Shown here one piece after another: positions 44,479 through 53,626 of a stretch of DNA of 64,000 nucleotides (the first letter of the stretch is position 1; every line of letters starts with the position of its first letter). The translations under genes and the position numbers were made by a program. Source of the DNA: Chloroflexota bacterium (GTDB lineage: Bacteria > Chloroflexota > Anaerolineae > Aggregatilineales > Phototrophicaceae); NCBI GenBank assembly GCA_023430545.1, contig JAEZAF010000255.1:173803-237802 (forward strand), read 5' to 3'. The notes below the pieces were generated by a model. It had not been told where the DNA came from. It was given only the letters and a program-made list of their open reading frames with translations, and did not search any database.

Positions 44479-45096
44479 ATGAGTTCATCACAGTACACTG
44501 AAACTGAAATCAAGCTGTATGTTCCTCATCTTGAGACCGTCGCCCAACAATTGGAAGTGCTTGGAGCGAAACTGATCGCGCCGCGCATCTATGAGCACAA
44601 CGTACGCTATGAAGATGCAGATCATTCGCTGACTGCCAGACATATCGTATTGCGTTTGCGTCAGGATACACGGGTGCGGCTGACCTATAAAGAACCGCCA
44701 GCGCACATTGAAGACGAAGATATCCCGAACCGCTTCGAAGCCGAGGTCGAGGTCAGTGACTTTGAGGCGATGGATACTATTTTACGTAAACTTGGCTTTA
44801 CCCCCAGCATGATTTACGAAAAATACCGCACTACCTATCATCTCGGTGGCGTCGAAGTGGTGCTGGATGAGATGCCCTACGGAAATTTTGTTGAAATCGA
44901 AGGGAGGGCTGAGGAGATCCGTCAGGCGGTTGAGCAGCTTAACCTATCAGATGCGCCGCGTTTGTCAACCAACTATATCGGGCTGTTCGATAATGTGTGC
45001 CGTAATCTGAAACTCGAAACCCGTGACCTGACATTCGCGGCTTTTCAGGATGTTGGGGTGAGCTTCGAAGCCTTTGCTCAGCCTAACTCTGATTAA
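44479..45096 (+). CDS. CYTH-domain phosphohydrolase or class IV adenylate cyclase
   Basis: A 205-residue CYTH (triphosphate tunnel metalloenzyme) protein. The N-terminus has ETEIKLYV, the ExExK signature that binds metal and triphosphate. RHIVLRLRQDTRVRLTYKEP, EAEVEVSDFE and VVLDEMPYGNFVEIEG supply the other Arg, Lys and Glu residues of the tunnel. Family members include class IV adenylate cyclases, thiamine triphosphatases and inorganic triphosphatases. It is coupled to the small upstream gene and followed 71 nt later by the methylmalonyl-CoA mutase gene. Confidence 0.88.
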   Translation: MSSSQYTETEIKLYVPHLETVAQQLEVLGAKLIAPRIYEHNVRYEDADHSLTARHIVLRLRQDTRVRLTYKEPPAHIEDEDIPNRFEAEVEVSDFEAMDTILRKLGFTPSMIYEKYRTTYHLGGVEVVLDEMPYGNFVEIEGRAEEIRQAVEQLNLSDAPRLSTNYIGLFDNVCRNLKLETRDLTFAAFQDVGVSFEAFAQPNSD

Positions 45097-45167
45097 AATG
45101 CTGATTCAACCTCATGTTTGTAATAAAAACTGTAATGATTATTAGTGTTTAGCAGGCAGATATCCCT

Positions 45168-46766
45168 ATGCCCTTACCAGAACGTAAAATCCGGTTTGAG
45201 ACTTCATCCGGAATCCCCTTAAAAAATGAATTCACGGCTGATGATTTATCCGAAAGTTTTGGCACCACCAATACCGCTCCGGGCCAATTCCCTTATCGGC
45301 GCGGCATCCAGCCGTCAATGTACCGTACCCGTCTGTGGACCATGCGCCAGTACGCTGGCTATGGCTCCGCCGAAGAATCCAATGCGCGCTACCGCTATCT
45401 GCTGAGTCAGGGACAGACCGGGCTTTCGGTCGCGTTCGACCTGCCAACCCAGATTGGTTACGACGCCGATGATCCGATGGCACTGGGGGAGGTTGGCAAG
45501 GTAGGGGTGAGTATCAGCAGTGTGCATGATATGGCACGCCTGCTGGAAGGTATCCCCTTGGATCAGGTTTCGACCAGCATGACGATCAATGCACCAGCGA
45601 TGGTGCTGCTGGCAATGTATATTGCGGTGGCAAAACGTCAGGGAGTTTCAGAACGGCAACTTCGTGGCACGATTCAGAACGACATCCTGAAGGAATATAT
45701 CGCACGTGGGACGTATATCTATCCTCCACAGCATTCGATGCGCCTCATCACCGATATCTTCGCGTATTGTCAGCAGCATGTCCCGAATTGGAATACCATC
45801 AGTATTAGCGGCTATCATATTCGTGAAGCGGGTTCGACCGCCGTACAGGAAGTGGCCTTTACGCTGGCAAATGGGATCGCCTATGTGCAAGCCGCGCTGG
45901 ATGCTGGCCTTGACATTGACGAATTCGCGCCGCAGCTTTCGTTTTTCTTCAATGCTCATAACCAGTTTTTGGAAGAAGTTGCCAAGTTTCGGGCGGCCCG
46001 TATCCTGTGGGCGCATATAATGCGTGAACGCTTCGGCGCAAAGCAGGAAAAAAGCTGGATGCTGCGCTTTCATACTCAGACGGGTGGCAGTACGCTGACT
46101 GCGCAACAGCCGGAAAATAATATCGTTCGGGTGGCGCTTCAGGCATTGGCAGCGATTATGGGTGGGACACAATCCCTGCATACCAATAGCATGGATGAAG
46201 CAATGGCCCTGCCCACGGAGAACGCGGTGCAGATTGCGCTGCGGACCCAGCAGATTATTGCACTGGAAAGCGGTGTGGCTGACACGGTCGATCCCCTGGC
46301 AGGTAGTTATGCCATCGAAACACTGACTGACGAGATCGTGCAGCGTGCCAGTGATTATATCGATCAGATTGATGCGCTTGGTGGGTCAATGGTGGCCATC
46401 GAGGGCGGATTTATTCAAGGTGAGATCGAAAATGCTGCGTATCATCATCAGCGGGCCGTGGAAGAAGGCGAGACGCTGATTGTCGGGGTTAACACCCTGA
46501 CAGTTGATGCCGAGGTTGAACCAGAACTCCTGCGTGTAGACCCTGCGATTGAAGTGCGTCAGGGTGAACGCCTGAAGCAACTGCGCGAGAGCCGGGATCA
46601 GGCTAAAGTCGATGAGCTTCGTGGACAGCTCGAAAAAGCGGCACGCTCACACGAGAACCTCATGCCGCTGGTTATCACTTGTGTAGAGCATGATGTGACG
46701 TTGGGTGAAATTTGCCACACGTTGCGTAGTGTTTTCGGAGAATACCGTCCCCAGTCCTCTGTCTGA
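45168..46766 (+). CDS. Methylmalonyl-CoA mutase large subunit, catalytic domain only
   Basis: A 532-residue cobalamin-dependent mutase large chain without the C-terminal B12-binding domain. It shares the layout of the paralogue at 26500 but keeps the methylmalonyl-CoA residues: Tyr62 in RQYAGY and Arg180 in EYIARGTY, which bind the substrate carboxylate. SISGYHIREAGST carries the catalytic His. It isomerises methylmalonyl-CoA and succinyl-CoA, for propionate and branched-chain amino-acid use. A separate B12 subunit must complete it; none is in the window. No terminator separates it from the GH31 gene 71 nt downstream. Confidence 0.9.
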   Translation: MPLPERKIRFETSSGIPLKNEFTADDLSESFGTTNTAPGQFPYRRGIQPSMYRTRLWTMRQYAGYGSAEESNARYRYLLSQGQTGLSVAFDLPTQIGYDADDPMALGEVGKVGVSISSVHDMARLLEGIPLDQVSTSMTINAPAMVLLAMYIAVAKRQGVSERQLRGTIQNDILKEYIARGTYIYPPQHSMRLITDIFAYCQQHVPNWNTISISGYHIREAGSTAVQEVAFTLANGIAYVQAALDAGLDIDEFAPQLSFFFNAHNQFLEEVAKFRAARILWAHIMRERFGAKQEKSWMLRFHTQTGGSTLTAQQPENNIVRVALQALAAIMGGTQSLHTNSMDEAMALPTENAVQIALRTQQIIALESGVADTVDPLAGSYAIETLTDEIVQRASDYIDQIDALGGSMVAIEGGFIQGEIENAAYHHQRAVEEGETLIVGVNTLTVDAEVEPELLRVDPAIEVRQGERLKQLRESRDQAKVDELRGQLEKAARSHENLMPLVITCVEHDVTLGEICHTLRSVFGEYRPQSSV

Positions 46767-46837
46767 GTGAAAACTGCCTCACCGGTTATCCTGTGAATAA
46801 TCATCTGCCTGCGTATAACATGATTCGGAAGGATGTT

Positions 46838-49462
46838 ATGGAGCATTTTAAGCTGCAATTTCGACCGGTTGCGCACCCCGATACGGTTATTGAAACTACT
46901 CAGGCGCGTTTTACTGTGCTGACATCGCGTCTGATCCGCATGGAATACCAGATTGAGGGTGTGTTCGAGGATCGCCCCAGCCAGCCGTTTTGGTATCGCA
47001 ATCAACCCGTGACTCAGTTTGATGTGCATCGTGATGATGACCGCCTTGAAATCGAAACCGATGAGCTTGTGCTGAGGTATGTGGAGAGCGGCGCAGGATT
47101 TTCCCCGACGACACTTTCAGTACAACTCAAGGGCCGCGACATCAGGTGGCATGCCGGAGACCCCAATCCGCAAAACCTTCTGGGAACTGCACGCACACTC
47201 GATGATGTTTCCGGTCATGTCAGATTACAACCGGGGTTGTTGAGCCGTGCGGGTTGGACACTGGTGGATGATTCACATACGCTGGTTTTCAATACTGATG
47301 GCTGGCTGGAAAATCGCACCAGCGGCGGTCTGGACTGGTACTTTTTCGGCTATGGCAGTGATTATCAGGCAGCGCTGGATGATTATTTCAAGGTGTCAGG
47401 ACGTATTGCTTTGCTGCCGCGCTGGGTATTGGGTAACTGGTGGAGCCGTTACTGGGCTTACACTCAGCAAGAGCTTACCGAGCTGATGCGTGACTTTGTC
47501 GCCCATGAGATCCCGCTGTCGGTGTGTATTATCGATATGGACTGGCATATTACTGATACTGGCAACGTGTCCAACGGCTGGACGGGTTACACATGGAATC
47601 GCGAACTGTTCCCGGAGCCGGAGAAGTTTATCGAATTTCTGCATGAGCTTGGCCTGCGTACTGCGCTGAACCTGCATCCGGCGCTGGGGGTTTTCCCTCA
47701 CGAGGAACAGTATGAAGCCATGGCGGCGCGCCTTGGTGTGACCGACAATCAGCCAGTAAAATTCGACATCGCTGATCCCGACTTCGCGCAGGCTTACTTT
47801 GAACTTCTGCACCATCCGTTTGAAGCACAGGGTGTCGATTTCTGGTGGATGGACTGGCAGCAGGGTGAGTTCACAACTAAGCAGGGCCTGGACCCGCTGT
47901 GGTGGCTGAATCATCTGCATTTCTACGATCTGGGGCGCACAGGAGACAAACGTACCTTCATCTTCTCGCGGTGGGGTGGGTTAGGCAATCACCGCTACCC
48001 GATTGGTTTTTCGGGCGATACCCATGTGACGTGGCGTTCGCTCGCCTATCAGCCTTATTTCACCGCGACGGCGGCCAATGTCGGCTATGGATGGTGGAGC
48101 CATGACATCGGCGGTCATACCTTCGGGATCGAAGAGCCAGAACTATATCTGCGCTGGGTACAGTATGGAGTTTTCAGTCCGATCTTCCGGCTGCACAGCA
48201 CGAAGAACCATTTCCATGAGCGCCTGCCTTGGAAATATGATGCTGAAATTGGCCATCTTGCCTCTGATATGCTGCGGCTGCGGCATCAACTTATCCCCTA
48301 TCTGTACAGTATGTCGTGGAAGGCCGCAACTGAAGGTATACAGCCTATCACACCGATGTACCATCACCACGCGGATTACGATCAGAGTTATCACTGCCCA
48401 AATCAGTACACCTTCGGCAGTGAGTTGATTGCTGCGCCGCAGATCTCCCCGATGAATCCTGATTTGCGGTTGAGCCGTCAGGTGGTGTGGATGCCGCCGG
48501 GGGACTGGTTCGACTTTTTCAGCGGCCAGCACTATGATGGCGATCAATGGACGCCGATTTACAGTGGCCTTAGCGAAGTCCCGGTTTTTGCAAAAGCGGG
48601 AGCGATTGTCCCGCTGTCCTCAAAGGTTGCCTGGGGTGGGATCGATAACCCAGAGACTCTTGAACTCTATCTGTTCCCTGGGGCAGATAATCGCTTCGAA
48701 CTGTTCGAAGATGATGGTGACTCTATGCATTATCAAAACGGTGCATACAGCATGACGGCGTTTGAGACGCGATGGCAGCCCCGCCAGTGGGAGTTCACTG
48801 TCCGCCCTGTATCAGGGCAGACCGATCATCTGCCGCAGCAGCGGACATTCCAGTTACATCTGCGTGGGATTATCGTGCCAGAGCGCATCGAAGTGCGGCG
48901 TGGTGATGAAAACAGCGTAATTACTGAGTTCCACTATGACACCGTGACGGAAACGGTTGTGCTGCCGGATATTCAGCTTGCCCCGGATGAAACGCTGACA
49001 GTCGTAATTTCACACAGCAGTGATCTGATGGCTGTGCGTGATCGTATGCTGGAAACCTGTCAGAAGATGCTGAGCGTTTTCCGGCTGGAGACATGGACCA
49101 AGAATCATGTCTATAATCTGCTGCCGGAATTGATTGCGGACCGAGACCGCTTTGACGAAGTGGCAGCCATGGTTGAACCCGCGCATCTGCTGGCCTTGCT
49201 GGAGATCATCACGGAGGCGGGGATGACGTACATTGATAATGCCTCACCCGAACATCAGCCATTAATCCTCTGGAACAACCGCGAGACAGAAGAAATCACC
49301 TTCCGGTTGTATCACCGCCGCGGCTGGGGACATTCCTCACTGCACGATGTGGTCCCGAAGTCGAAGATTGTCGAAACGCACGGATTGCAGCACTGGAATG
49401 TCGAGCTGGCCTATGGGGATCTCCTGATTACGCGTAAGGAAGGTGCCTCCGACCTTCATTGA
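46838..49462 (+). CDS. Glycoside hydrolase family 31 (alpha-glucosidase-like)
   Basis: An 874-residue intracellular GH31. Probable nucleophile Asp339 lies in WWMDWQQGE, and the general acid/base Asp394 in GFSGDTH. The adjacent WWSHDIGGH and NHFHERLPWKY are typical substrate-site blocks. N-terminal beta-sandwich, (beta/alpha)8 barrel and C-terminal beta domains are followed by an extra C-terminal region (about 730-874). No signal peptide. The ATG at 46838 follows GGAAGGA at 5 nt and is preferred over starts at 46793 and 46820. GH31 has several activities, so alpha-glucosidase is only the default. Confidence 0.88.
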   Translation: MEHFKLQFRPVAHPDTVIETTQARFTVLTSRLIRMEYQIEGVFEDRPSQPFWYRNQPVTQFDVHRDDDRLEIETDELVLRYVESGAGFSPTTLSVQLKGRDIRWHAGDPNPQNLLGTARTLDDVSGHVRLQPGLLSRAGWTLVDDSHTLVFNTDGWLENRTSGGLDWYFFGYGSDYQAALDDYFKVSGRIALLPRWVLGNWWSRYWAYTQQELTELMRDFVAHEIPLSVCIIDMDWHITDTGNVSNGWTGYTWNRELFPEPEKFIEFLHELGLRTALNLHPALGVFPHEEQYEAMAARLGVTDNQPVKFDIADPDFAQAYFELLHHPFEAQGVDFWWMDWQQGEFTTKQGLDPLWWLNHLHFYDLGRTGDKRTFIFSRWGGLGNHRYPIGFSGDTHVTWRSLAYQPYFTATAANVGYGWWSHDIGGHTFGIEEPELYLRWVQYGVFSPIFRLHSTKNHFHERLPWKYDAEIGHLASDMLRLRHQLIPYLYSMSWKAATEGIQPITPMYHHHADYDQSYHCPNQYTFGSELIAAPQISPMNPDLRLSRQVVWMPPGDWFDFFSGQHYDGDQWTPIYSGLSEVPVFAKAGAIVPLSSKVAWGGIDNPETLELYLFPGADNRFELFEDDGDSMHYQNGAYSMTAFETRWQPRQWEFTVRPVSGQTDHLPQQRTFQLHLRGIIVPERIEVRRGDENSVITEFHYDTVTETVVLPDIQLAPDETLTVVISHSSDLMAVRDRMLETCQKMLSVFRLETWTKNHVYNLLPELIADRDRFDEVAAMVEPAHLLALLEIITEAGMTYIDNASPEHQPLILWNNRETEEITFRLYHRRGWGHSSLHDVVPKSKIVETHGLQHWNVELAYGDLLITRKEGASDLH

Positions 49463-49487
49463 CATGGTCTGCAAGCTAAGTGAATTA

Positions 49488-49517
49488 AAAAGAGGACGCG
49501 TGTCAGCGTCCTCTTTT
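49488..49517. terminator. Bidirectional terminator between GH31 and EF-G genes
   Basis: A 12-bp perfect stem (49488-49499 with 49506-49517) with a 6-nt loop; T-runs on both sides for the two convergent transcripts. Confidence 0.85.
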
Positions 49518-49530
49518 GCTGTCTTGAGCC

Positions 49531-51609
49531 TTACGAATGCTGCACTTCGGCAGTATGGGTTCGGACGATTTCATCGGTCAGATGACCCGGCACGCGCTCG
49601 TAATGCGAGAAGGTCATGGTATAGATGCCGCGTCCACCAGACATTGAACGCAGATCGTTGCCGTAGCGCATCATTTCGGATAACGGTACCTGTGCGGTGA
49701 CAATGCTCTTGCTGGCAACGGTATCCATGCCCTGCACACGGCCACGACGGGTATTCAGGTCGCTCATGATGTCGCCCATCATCGCTTCAGGGACAGTGAT
49801 CTGAACATCCATGATTGGTTCGAGGAGTACAGGGGAACCTGCTAAAAATGCCTCCTTGAAGGCTTCACGACCTGCGATCTGGAATGCGATGTCCTTGGAG
49901 TCGACCGGATGCTCTTTACCATCAAAGACAACGACTTTGACATCCACAATCGGATAACCTGCGATGACGCCGGACGGAAGGACCGACTGGATACCTTTCT
50001 CAATTGATGGGATAAAGGCGTGTGAGATCGCGCCACCGAAGATCTTGGTTTCATAGGTGAAACCCTCACCCGGCTGTGGCTCGATGCGCAGGCTGACTTC
50101 ACCGAACTGGCCCGCACCGCCAGACTGTTTCTTGTGGCGGTAGGTGGCTTCGGTGTTTTTGGTGATCGTTTCGCGGTATGGAACCTTTGGAATATGAGTG
50201 TCGATACCGACGCCGAGCTTCTCTGCACGGCTGATGGCCAGTGTGACATGCATATCGCCCATGCCTTCCAGCAGGACCTGTTTAGTGTCACTATCCTGAC
50301 GCCATTTCAGGGTGGGATCAGCCTCACACAGGCTGGTGAGGATCTGGCCCATCTTGGCACTGTCGGCCTGTGTGCGCGGTGTCAGTGAGACGCTGTAGAG
50401 TGGTTCGGGGAAATCCGGTTTTACGATTTCGAAGGCCTGATCACGGTCAGCAATCGTATCACCCGTCTGCGTGCTGTTAAGTTTCGCAACCACACCAATG
50501 TCTCCGGTATGGAGAACCGATACTGGGAAAGTATCCTTACCGCGGACGACCATGATGTTATTAAAGCGTTCTTCGGCCTGCCGGGTGGTATTGTAATTGC
50601 GGCTGTCATTGCGAATCACGCCGGAGAAAAGACGAATGTACGACAGCGTTCCGACGTATTTATCGGTAACTGTCTTGAATACATAGGCTGCCAGCGGCTT
50701 GTCATCGGACTGAGGCGCGAGATTGTATTCAACCTCTTCGCTGTTGTCACGATGTACCCCAAACCGACGCTGTGAAGGCGGAGAGGTATAGGCGATCAGG
50801 GCTTCGAGGACAGGCACGGTACCGATATTTTTCGCGCCAGAAGTCACAAAGACCGGGACCGTGTTCAGTTCGTGATTACGGGCTGCCTTACGCATGCCAT
50901 CACGAATCTCAAGATCCTCCAGCGTACCTTCAGAGAAATATTTTTCGATCAACTGGTCGTCAGCTTCGGCAGCGGCTTCGACCAATCTCAGCCGAGCTTC
51001 ATTGGCGTAATCCTGAAGCTCCGACGGTAATTCTGACCGATCCTTGCCGGCATCATAATAGGCTTTCATCGTCAGGAGATTGATAACACCCCGGAAATCG
51101 GCCTGTTCGCCAATCGGCAGCATTACCGGGATGAACTTATATTCTGGGAATGTCTCTTCAAGGCTGTTGATGGTTGCCTGAAAGTTGGCGTTTTCGCGAT
51201 CCATCTTGTTGACGACCACGATAATCGGCTGCTGATAGACCTTTGCATACTCCCATGCTAGTTCGGTGCCAACCTCGACCCCGCTGACGGCATCTACCAC
51301 GACAATGACTGAGTCCGCCACGCGGATCGCATTCTTGATTTCACCCTGAAAATCGGTGAAACCCGGTGCATCCAGCACATTAATTTTGTGGTCTTCGAAT
51401 TCGATGGGGATAACCGAGGTTGAGAGGGAAATGCCGCGGGATTTTTCGTCTTCGTCCCAGTCAGAGACGGTACTGCCTTCTTCTACTTTGCCTAAACGAT
51501 TGGTTGCGCCTGTGTTATAGAGTAATGCTTCCACCAGGGATGTCTTCCCCGATCCCTGGTGGCCGACTAAGGCGACATTGCGAAGCTGCTCCGTCGAATA
51601 CTCTTTCAT
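49531..51609 (-). CDS. EF-G-like translational GTPase (EF-G2 type)
   Basis: A 692-residue EF-G family GTPase. G1 is GHQGSGKT (16-23), G4 is NKMD. G3 reads DAPGFTDF, with Phe84 where canonical EF-G has the catalytic His of DTPGH. Domains II-V are complete, ending in the EF-G domain V (SHYERVPGHLTDEIV). The sequence fits the EF-G paralogue group (EF-G2/FusA2) and not the str-operon fusA; no rpsL, rpsG or tuf is adjacent. Roles reported for such paralogues vary and GTP hydrolysis may be slow. It has a near-consensus promoter and GAGGAAGG ribosome site. Confidence 0.88.
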   Translation of the reverse strand: MKEYSTEQLRNVALVGHQGSGKTSLVEALLYNTGATNRLGKVEEGSTVSDWDEDEKSRGISLSTSVIPIEFEDHKINVLDAPGFTDFQGEIKNAIRVADSVIVVVDAVSGVEVGTELAWEYAKVYQQPIIVVVNKMDRENANFQATINSLEETFPEYKFIPVMLPIGEQADFRGVINLLTMKAYYDAGKDRSELPSELQDYANEARLRLVEAAAEADDQLIEKYFSEGTLEDLEIRDGMRKAARNHELNTVPVFVTSGAKNIGTVPVLEALIAYTSPPSQRRFGVHRDNSEEVEYNLAPQSDDKPLAAYVFKTVTDKYVGTLSYIRLFSGVIRNDSRNYNTTRQAEERFNNIMVVRGKDTFPVSVLHTGDIGVVAKLNSTQTGDTIADRDQAFEIVKPDFPEPLYSVSLTPRTQADSAKMGQILTSLCEADPTLKWRQDSDTKQVLLEGMGDMHVTLAISRAEKLGVGIDTHIPKVPYRETITKNTEATYRHKKQSGGAGQFGEVSLRIEPQPGEGFTYETKIFGGAISHAFIPSIEKGIQSVLPSGVIAGYPIVDVKVVVFDGKEHPVDSKDIAFQIAGREAFKEAFLAGSPVLLEPIMDVQITVPEAMMGDIMSDLNTRRGRVQGMDTVASKSIVTAQVPLSEMMRYGNDLRSMSGGRGIYTMTFSHYERVPGHLTDEIVRTHTAEVQHS

Positions 51610-51656
51610 GGCTGAACCTTCCTCAATTTAAAAAATTATTTACTAACGAGAATCCA

Positions 51657-51685
51657 ATTTTATGCTTGCGTTAAATGCTTGTCAA
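51657..51685 (-). promoter_or_regulatory. Promoter of the EF-G-like gene
   Basis: On the minus strand TTGACA (51685-51680), 17-nt spacer and TAAAAT (51662-51657), with about 40 nt of leader. Confidence 0.75.
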
Positions 51686-51791
51686 AAAGCTCACCGCTTT
51701 AAAGAGCCGTGCGTGAGATATATCCACTTGTGCAGATGACATATGTCATATTGGTGAGATGATACAGAGGAGACACCGCTATCAAAAGCAA

Positions 51792-51821
51792 AACGCCCTG
51801 ACCGTTAGGATACAGGGCGTT
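51792..51821 (-). terminator. Terminator of tRNA-Lys
   Basis: AACGCCCTG (51792-51800) pairs with CAGGGCGTT (51813-51821), 12-nt loop; on the minus strand it is followed by TTGCTTTTG. It starts 2 nt after the tRNA end. Confidence 0.75.
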
Positions 51822-51823
51822 GT

Positions 51824-51895
51824 TGGACTCGCTGGGACTCGAACCCAGAACCAATTGATTAAAAGTCAACTGCGCTACCATTGCGCTACGAGTCC
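51824..51895 (-). tRNA. tRNA-Lys (anticodon TTT)
   Basis: A 72-nt tRNA: acceptor GGACTCG/CGAGTCC, D arm GCGC/GCGC, anticodon loop CTTTTAA (anticodon TTT), T arm CTGGG-TTCGAGT-CCCAG, discriminator A, CCA not encoded. Confidence 0.96.
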
Positions 51896-51904
51896 ATGAG
51901 GGAT

Positions 51905-51933
51905 ATTCTACACAACATCGCGGCGGCTTTCAA
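51905..51933 (-). promoter_or_regulatory. Promoter of tRNA-Lys
   Basis: On the minus strand TTGAAA (51933-51928), 17-nt spacer and TAGAAT (51910-51905), 10 nt before the tRNA. Confidence 0.7.
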
Positions 51934-52028
51934 CCCATAAACGCCGTTTGCGTACATTTTGTGTGGATGATTTCACGCAGACCTGTCAGGTCCAAAGACG
52001 GCGGTTAACCATGTGTCAAAATGTTGAT

Positions 52029-53624
52029 ATGAGCCACGCTGCTGCAACCAGCGTCGATGCGATCAGTCTCGAAGTCTTCCGAAATATCTTTGCATCCACG
52101 GCGGAGGAAATGGGTATGACGCTCCGGCGGGCAGCTTTCAGCCCGAATATCCGTGAGCGCCTTGATTTTAGCTGTGCTCTTTTTGATGCAGATGCAAGGA
52201 TGATTGCTCAGGCGGCACATATCCCGGTTCATTTAGGCAGCATGCCCGCTTCGGTACAGTCAGCGATTGCAGCCTTTCCGTCGCTTCAGCAAGGCGATAT
52301 GGTCATCCTGAATGATCCATATCACGGCGGATCACATCTACCCGATATTACGATGGTGTCTCCAGTGATCGTTGATAATTGGAGTGTGTTTTATGTGGCC
52401 AGCCGTGCGCATCATGCTGATGTAGGGGGGATGTCACCCGGTTCACTGCCGCTAAGCACTGAGCTTTATCAGGAGGGTTTGATTATCCCGCCGCTGCTAC
52501 TGTATGAGCGAGGCGTTCGGAATCAGGGTGTTTTTCAGTTGATTCTTGCGAACAGTCGCTCGCCTCAGGAACGGGTAGGGGATCTTTCTGCACAGATTGC
52601 CGCTAATGAGCTTGGGACGCGGCGCCTGCTAGAACTGATCCAACGTTATTCACTGGCAACCTTACAAGTTCATGCGCAGGCACTCCAGACCTATTCGCGC
52701 CAGATGACACAGGCACTGATCACAACGCTGCCTGATGGCAGTTATGCCTTTGAAGATGTCCTCGAAAGTGACGGACAGAGCAGTGTGCCGCTTCCGGTTT
52801 GTGTGCGGATCGACGTCCGAGGTGATGAGATGCACATTGATTTTACAGGGACAGCGCCTCAGGCGGCTGGCAATATCAATACCGTCCCGGCAGTGGTACG
52901 TTCTGCTGCATGGTATTGTGTACGTCTGCTGGCGAATGACGACATCCCTGTGAATGAAGGATGTTTTGAGCCGATCAGAGTTCATATCCCGTCTAAAAGC
53001 CTGTTTGATCCACAGTTTCCGGCGGCAGTGGCCGTAGGGAATACTGAAACCAGCCAGCGGGTGGTCGATGTCGTGATGGGGGCACTGTCCAAAGCACTGC
53101 CAACGCGGGTTCCTGCCGCCAGTCAGGGAACGATGAACAATGTCACGGTTGGCAGCTTTTCGATAGGATCGGGTACATTTGTCTATTACGAAACCATCGC
53201 AGGTGGGCATGGCGCAAGCCCTATCGGTAATGGCTTGAGTGGACGCCACAGCCACATGACGAATACCCTGAATACACCCATTGAGGCATTGGAGCAGGCA
53301 CTACCATTTCGCTTGCACGAATACTGCCTGCGGGAAAACTCCGGCGGTGCAGGTCAGCATCAGGGTGGAGAGGGCATCCGGCGTGTGTATGAATTTCTGG
53401 TACCTGTGCATGTTTCTCTGAATACAGAACGCCGTGACAGACAGCCTTATGGTATGCAGGGCGGAGAAGCAGGCGCGAGTGGTGTCAATAAAGCGATGAT
53501 TTCAGGCAAAACGGTCGTTTTGGATAGCAAGGCGACTCTGATGCTATCTGCTGGCGACTGGCTGGTGATCGAGACTCCTGGCGGTGGTGGCTGGGGCAGG
53601 GCAGATCGTCCTGAGCTGCCGTAA
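52029..53624 (+). CDS. Hydantoinase B/oxoprolinase-family protein
   Basis: A 531-residue HyuB-type subunit. It has the family N-terminus DAISLEVFRNIFASTAEEMG, then SPNIRERLDFSCALFD, HIPVHLGSMP, NDPYHGGSHLPDIT and the GGGGWG near the end. HyuB normally works with HyuA to open hydantoin or oxoproline rings with ATP. No HyuA gene is adjacent: upstream is tRNA-Lys and downstream a ConA-like protein. Start is uncertain; the frame is open to 51948 with ATGs at 52011 and 52029 and no clear ribosome site. 52029 fits the family N-terminus best. The following gene starts 2 nt after the stop. Confidence 0.85.
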   Translation: MSHAAATSVDAISLEVFRNIFASTAEEMGMTLRRAAFSPNIRERLDFSCALFDADARMIAQAAHIPVHLGSMPASVQSAIAAFPSLQQGDMVILNDPYHGGSHLPDITMVSPVIVDNWSVFYVASRAHHADVGGMSPGSLPLSTELYQEGLIIPPLLLYERGVRNQGVFQLILANSRSPQERVGDLSAQIAANELGTRRLLELIQRYSLATLQVHAQALQTYSRQMTQALITTLPDGSYAFEDVLESDGQSSVPLPVCVRIDVRGDEMHIDFTGTAPQAAGNINTVPAVVRSAAWYCVRLLANDDIPVNEGCFEPIRVHIPSKSLFDPQFPAAVAVGNTETSQRVVDVVMGALSKALPTRVPAASQGTMNNVTVGSFSIGSGTFVYYETIAGGHGASPIGNGLSGRHSHMTNTLNTPIEALEQALPFRLHEYCLRENSGGAGQHQGGEGIRRVYEFLVPVHVSLNTERRDRQPYGMQGGEAGASGVNKAMISGKTVVLDSKATLMLSAGDWLVIETPGGGGWGRADRPELP

Positions 53625-53626
53625 CC

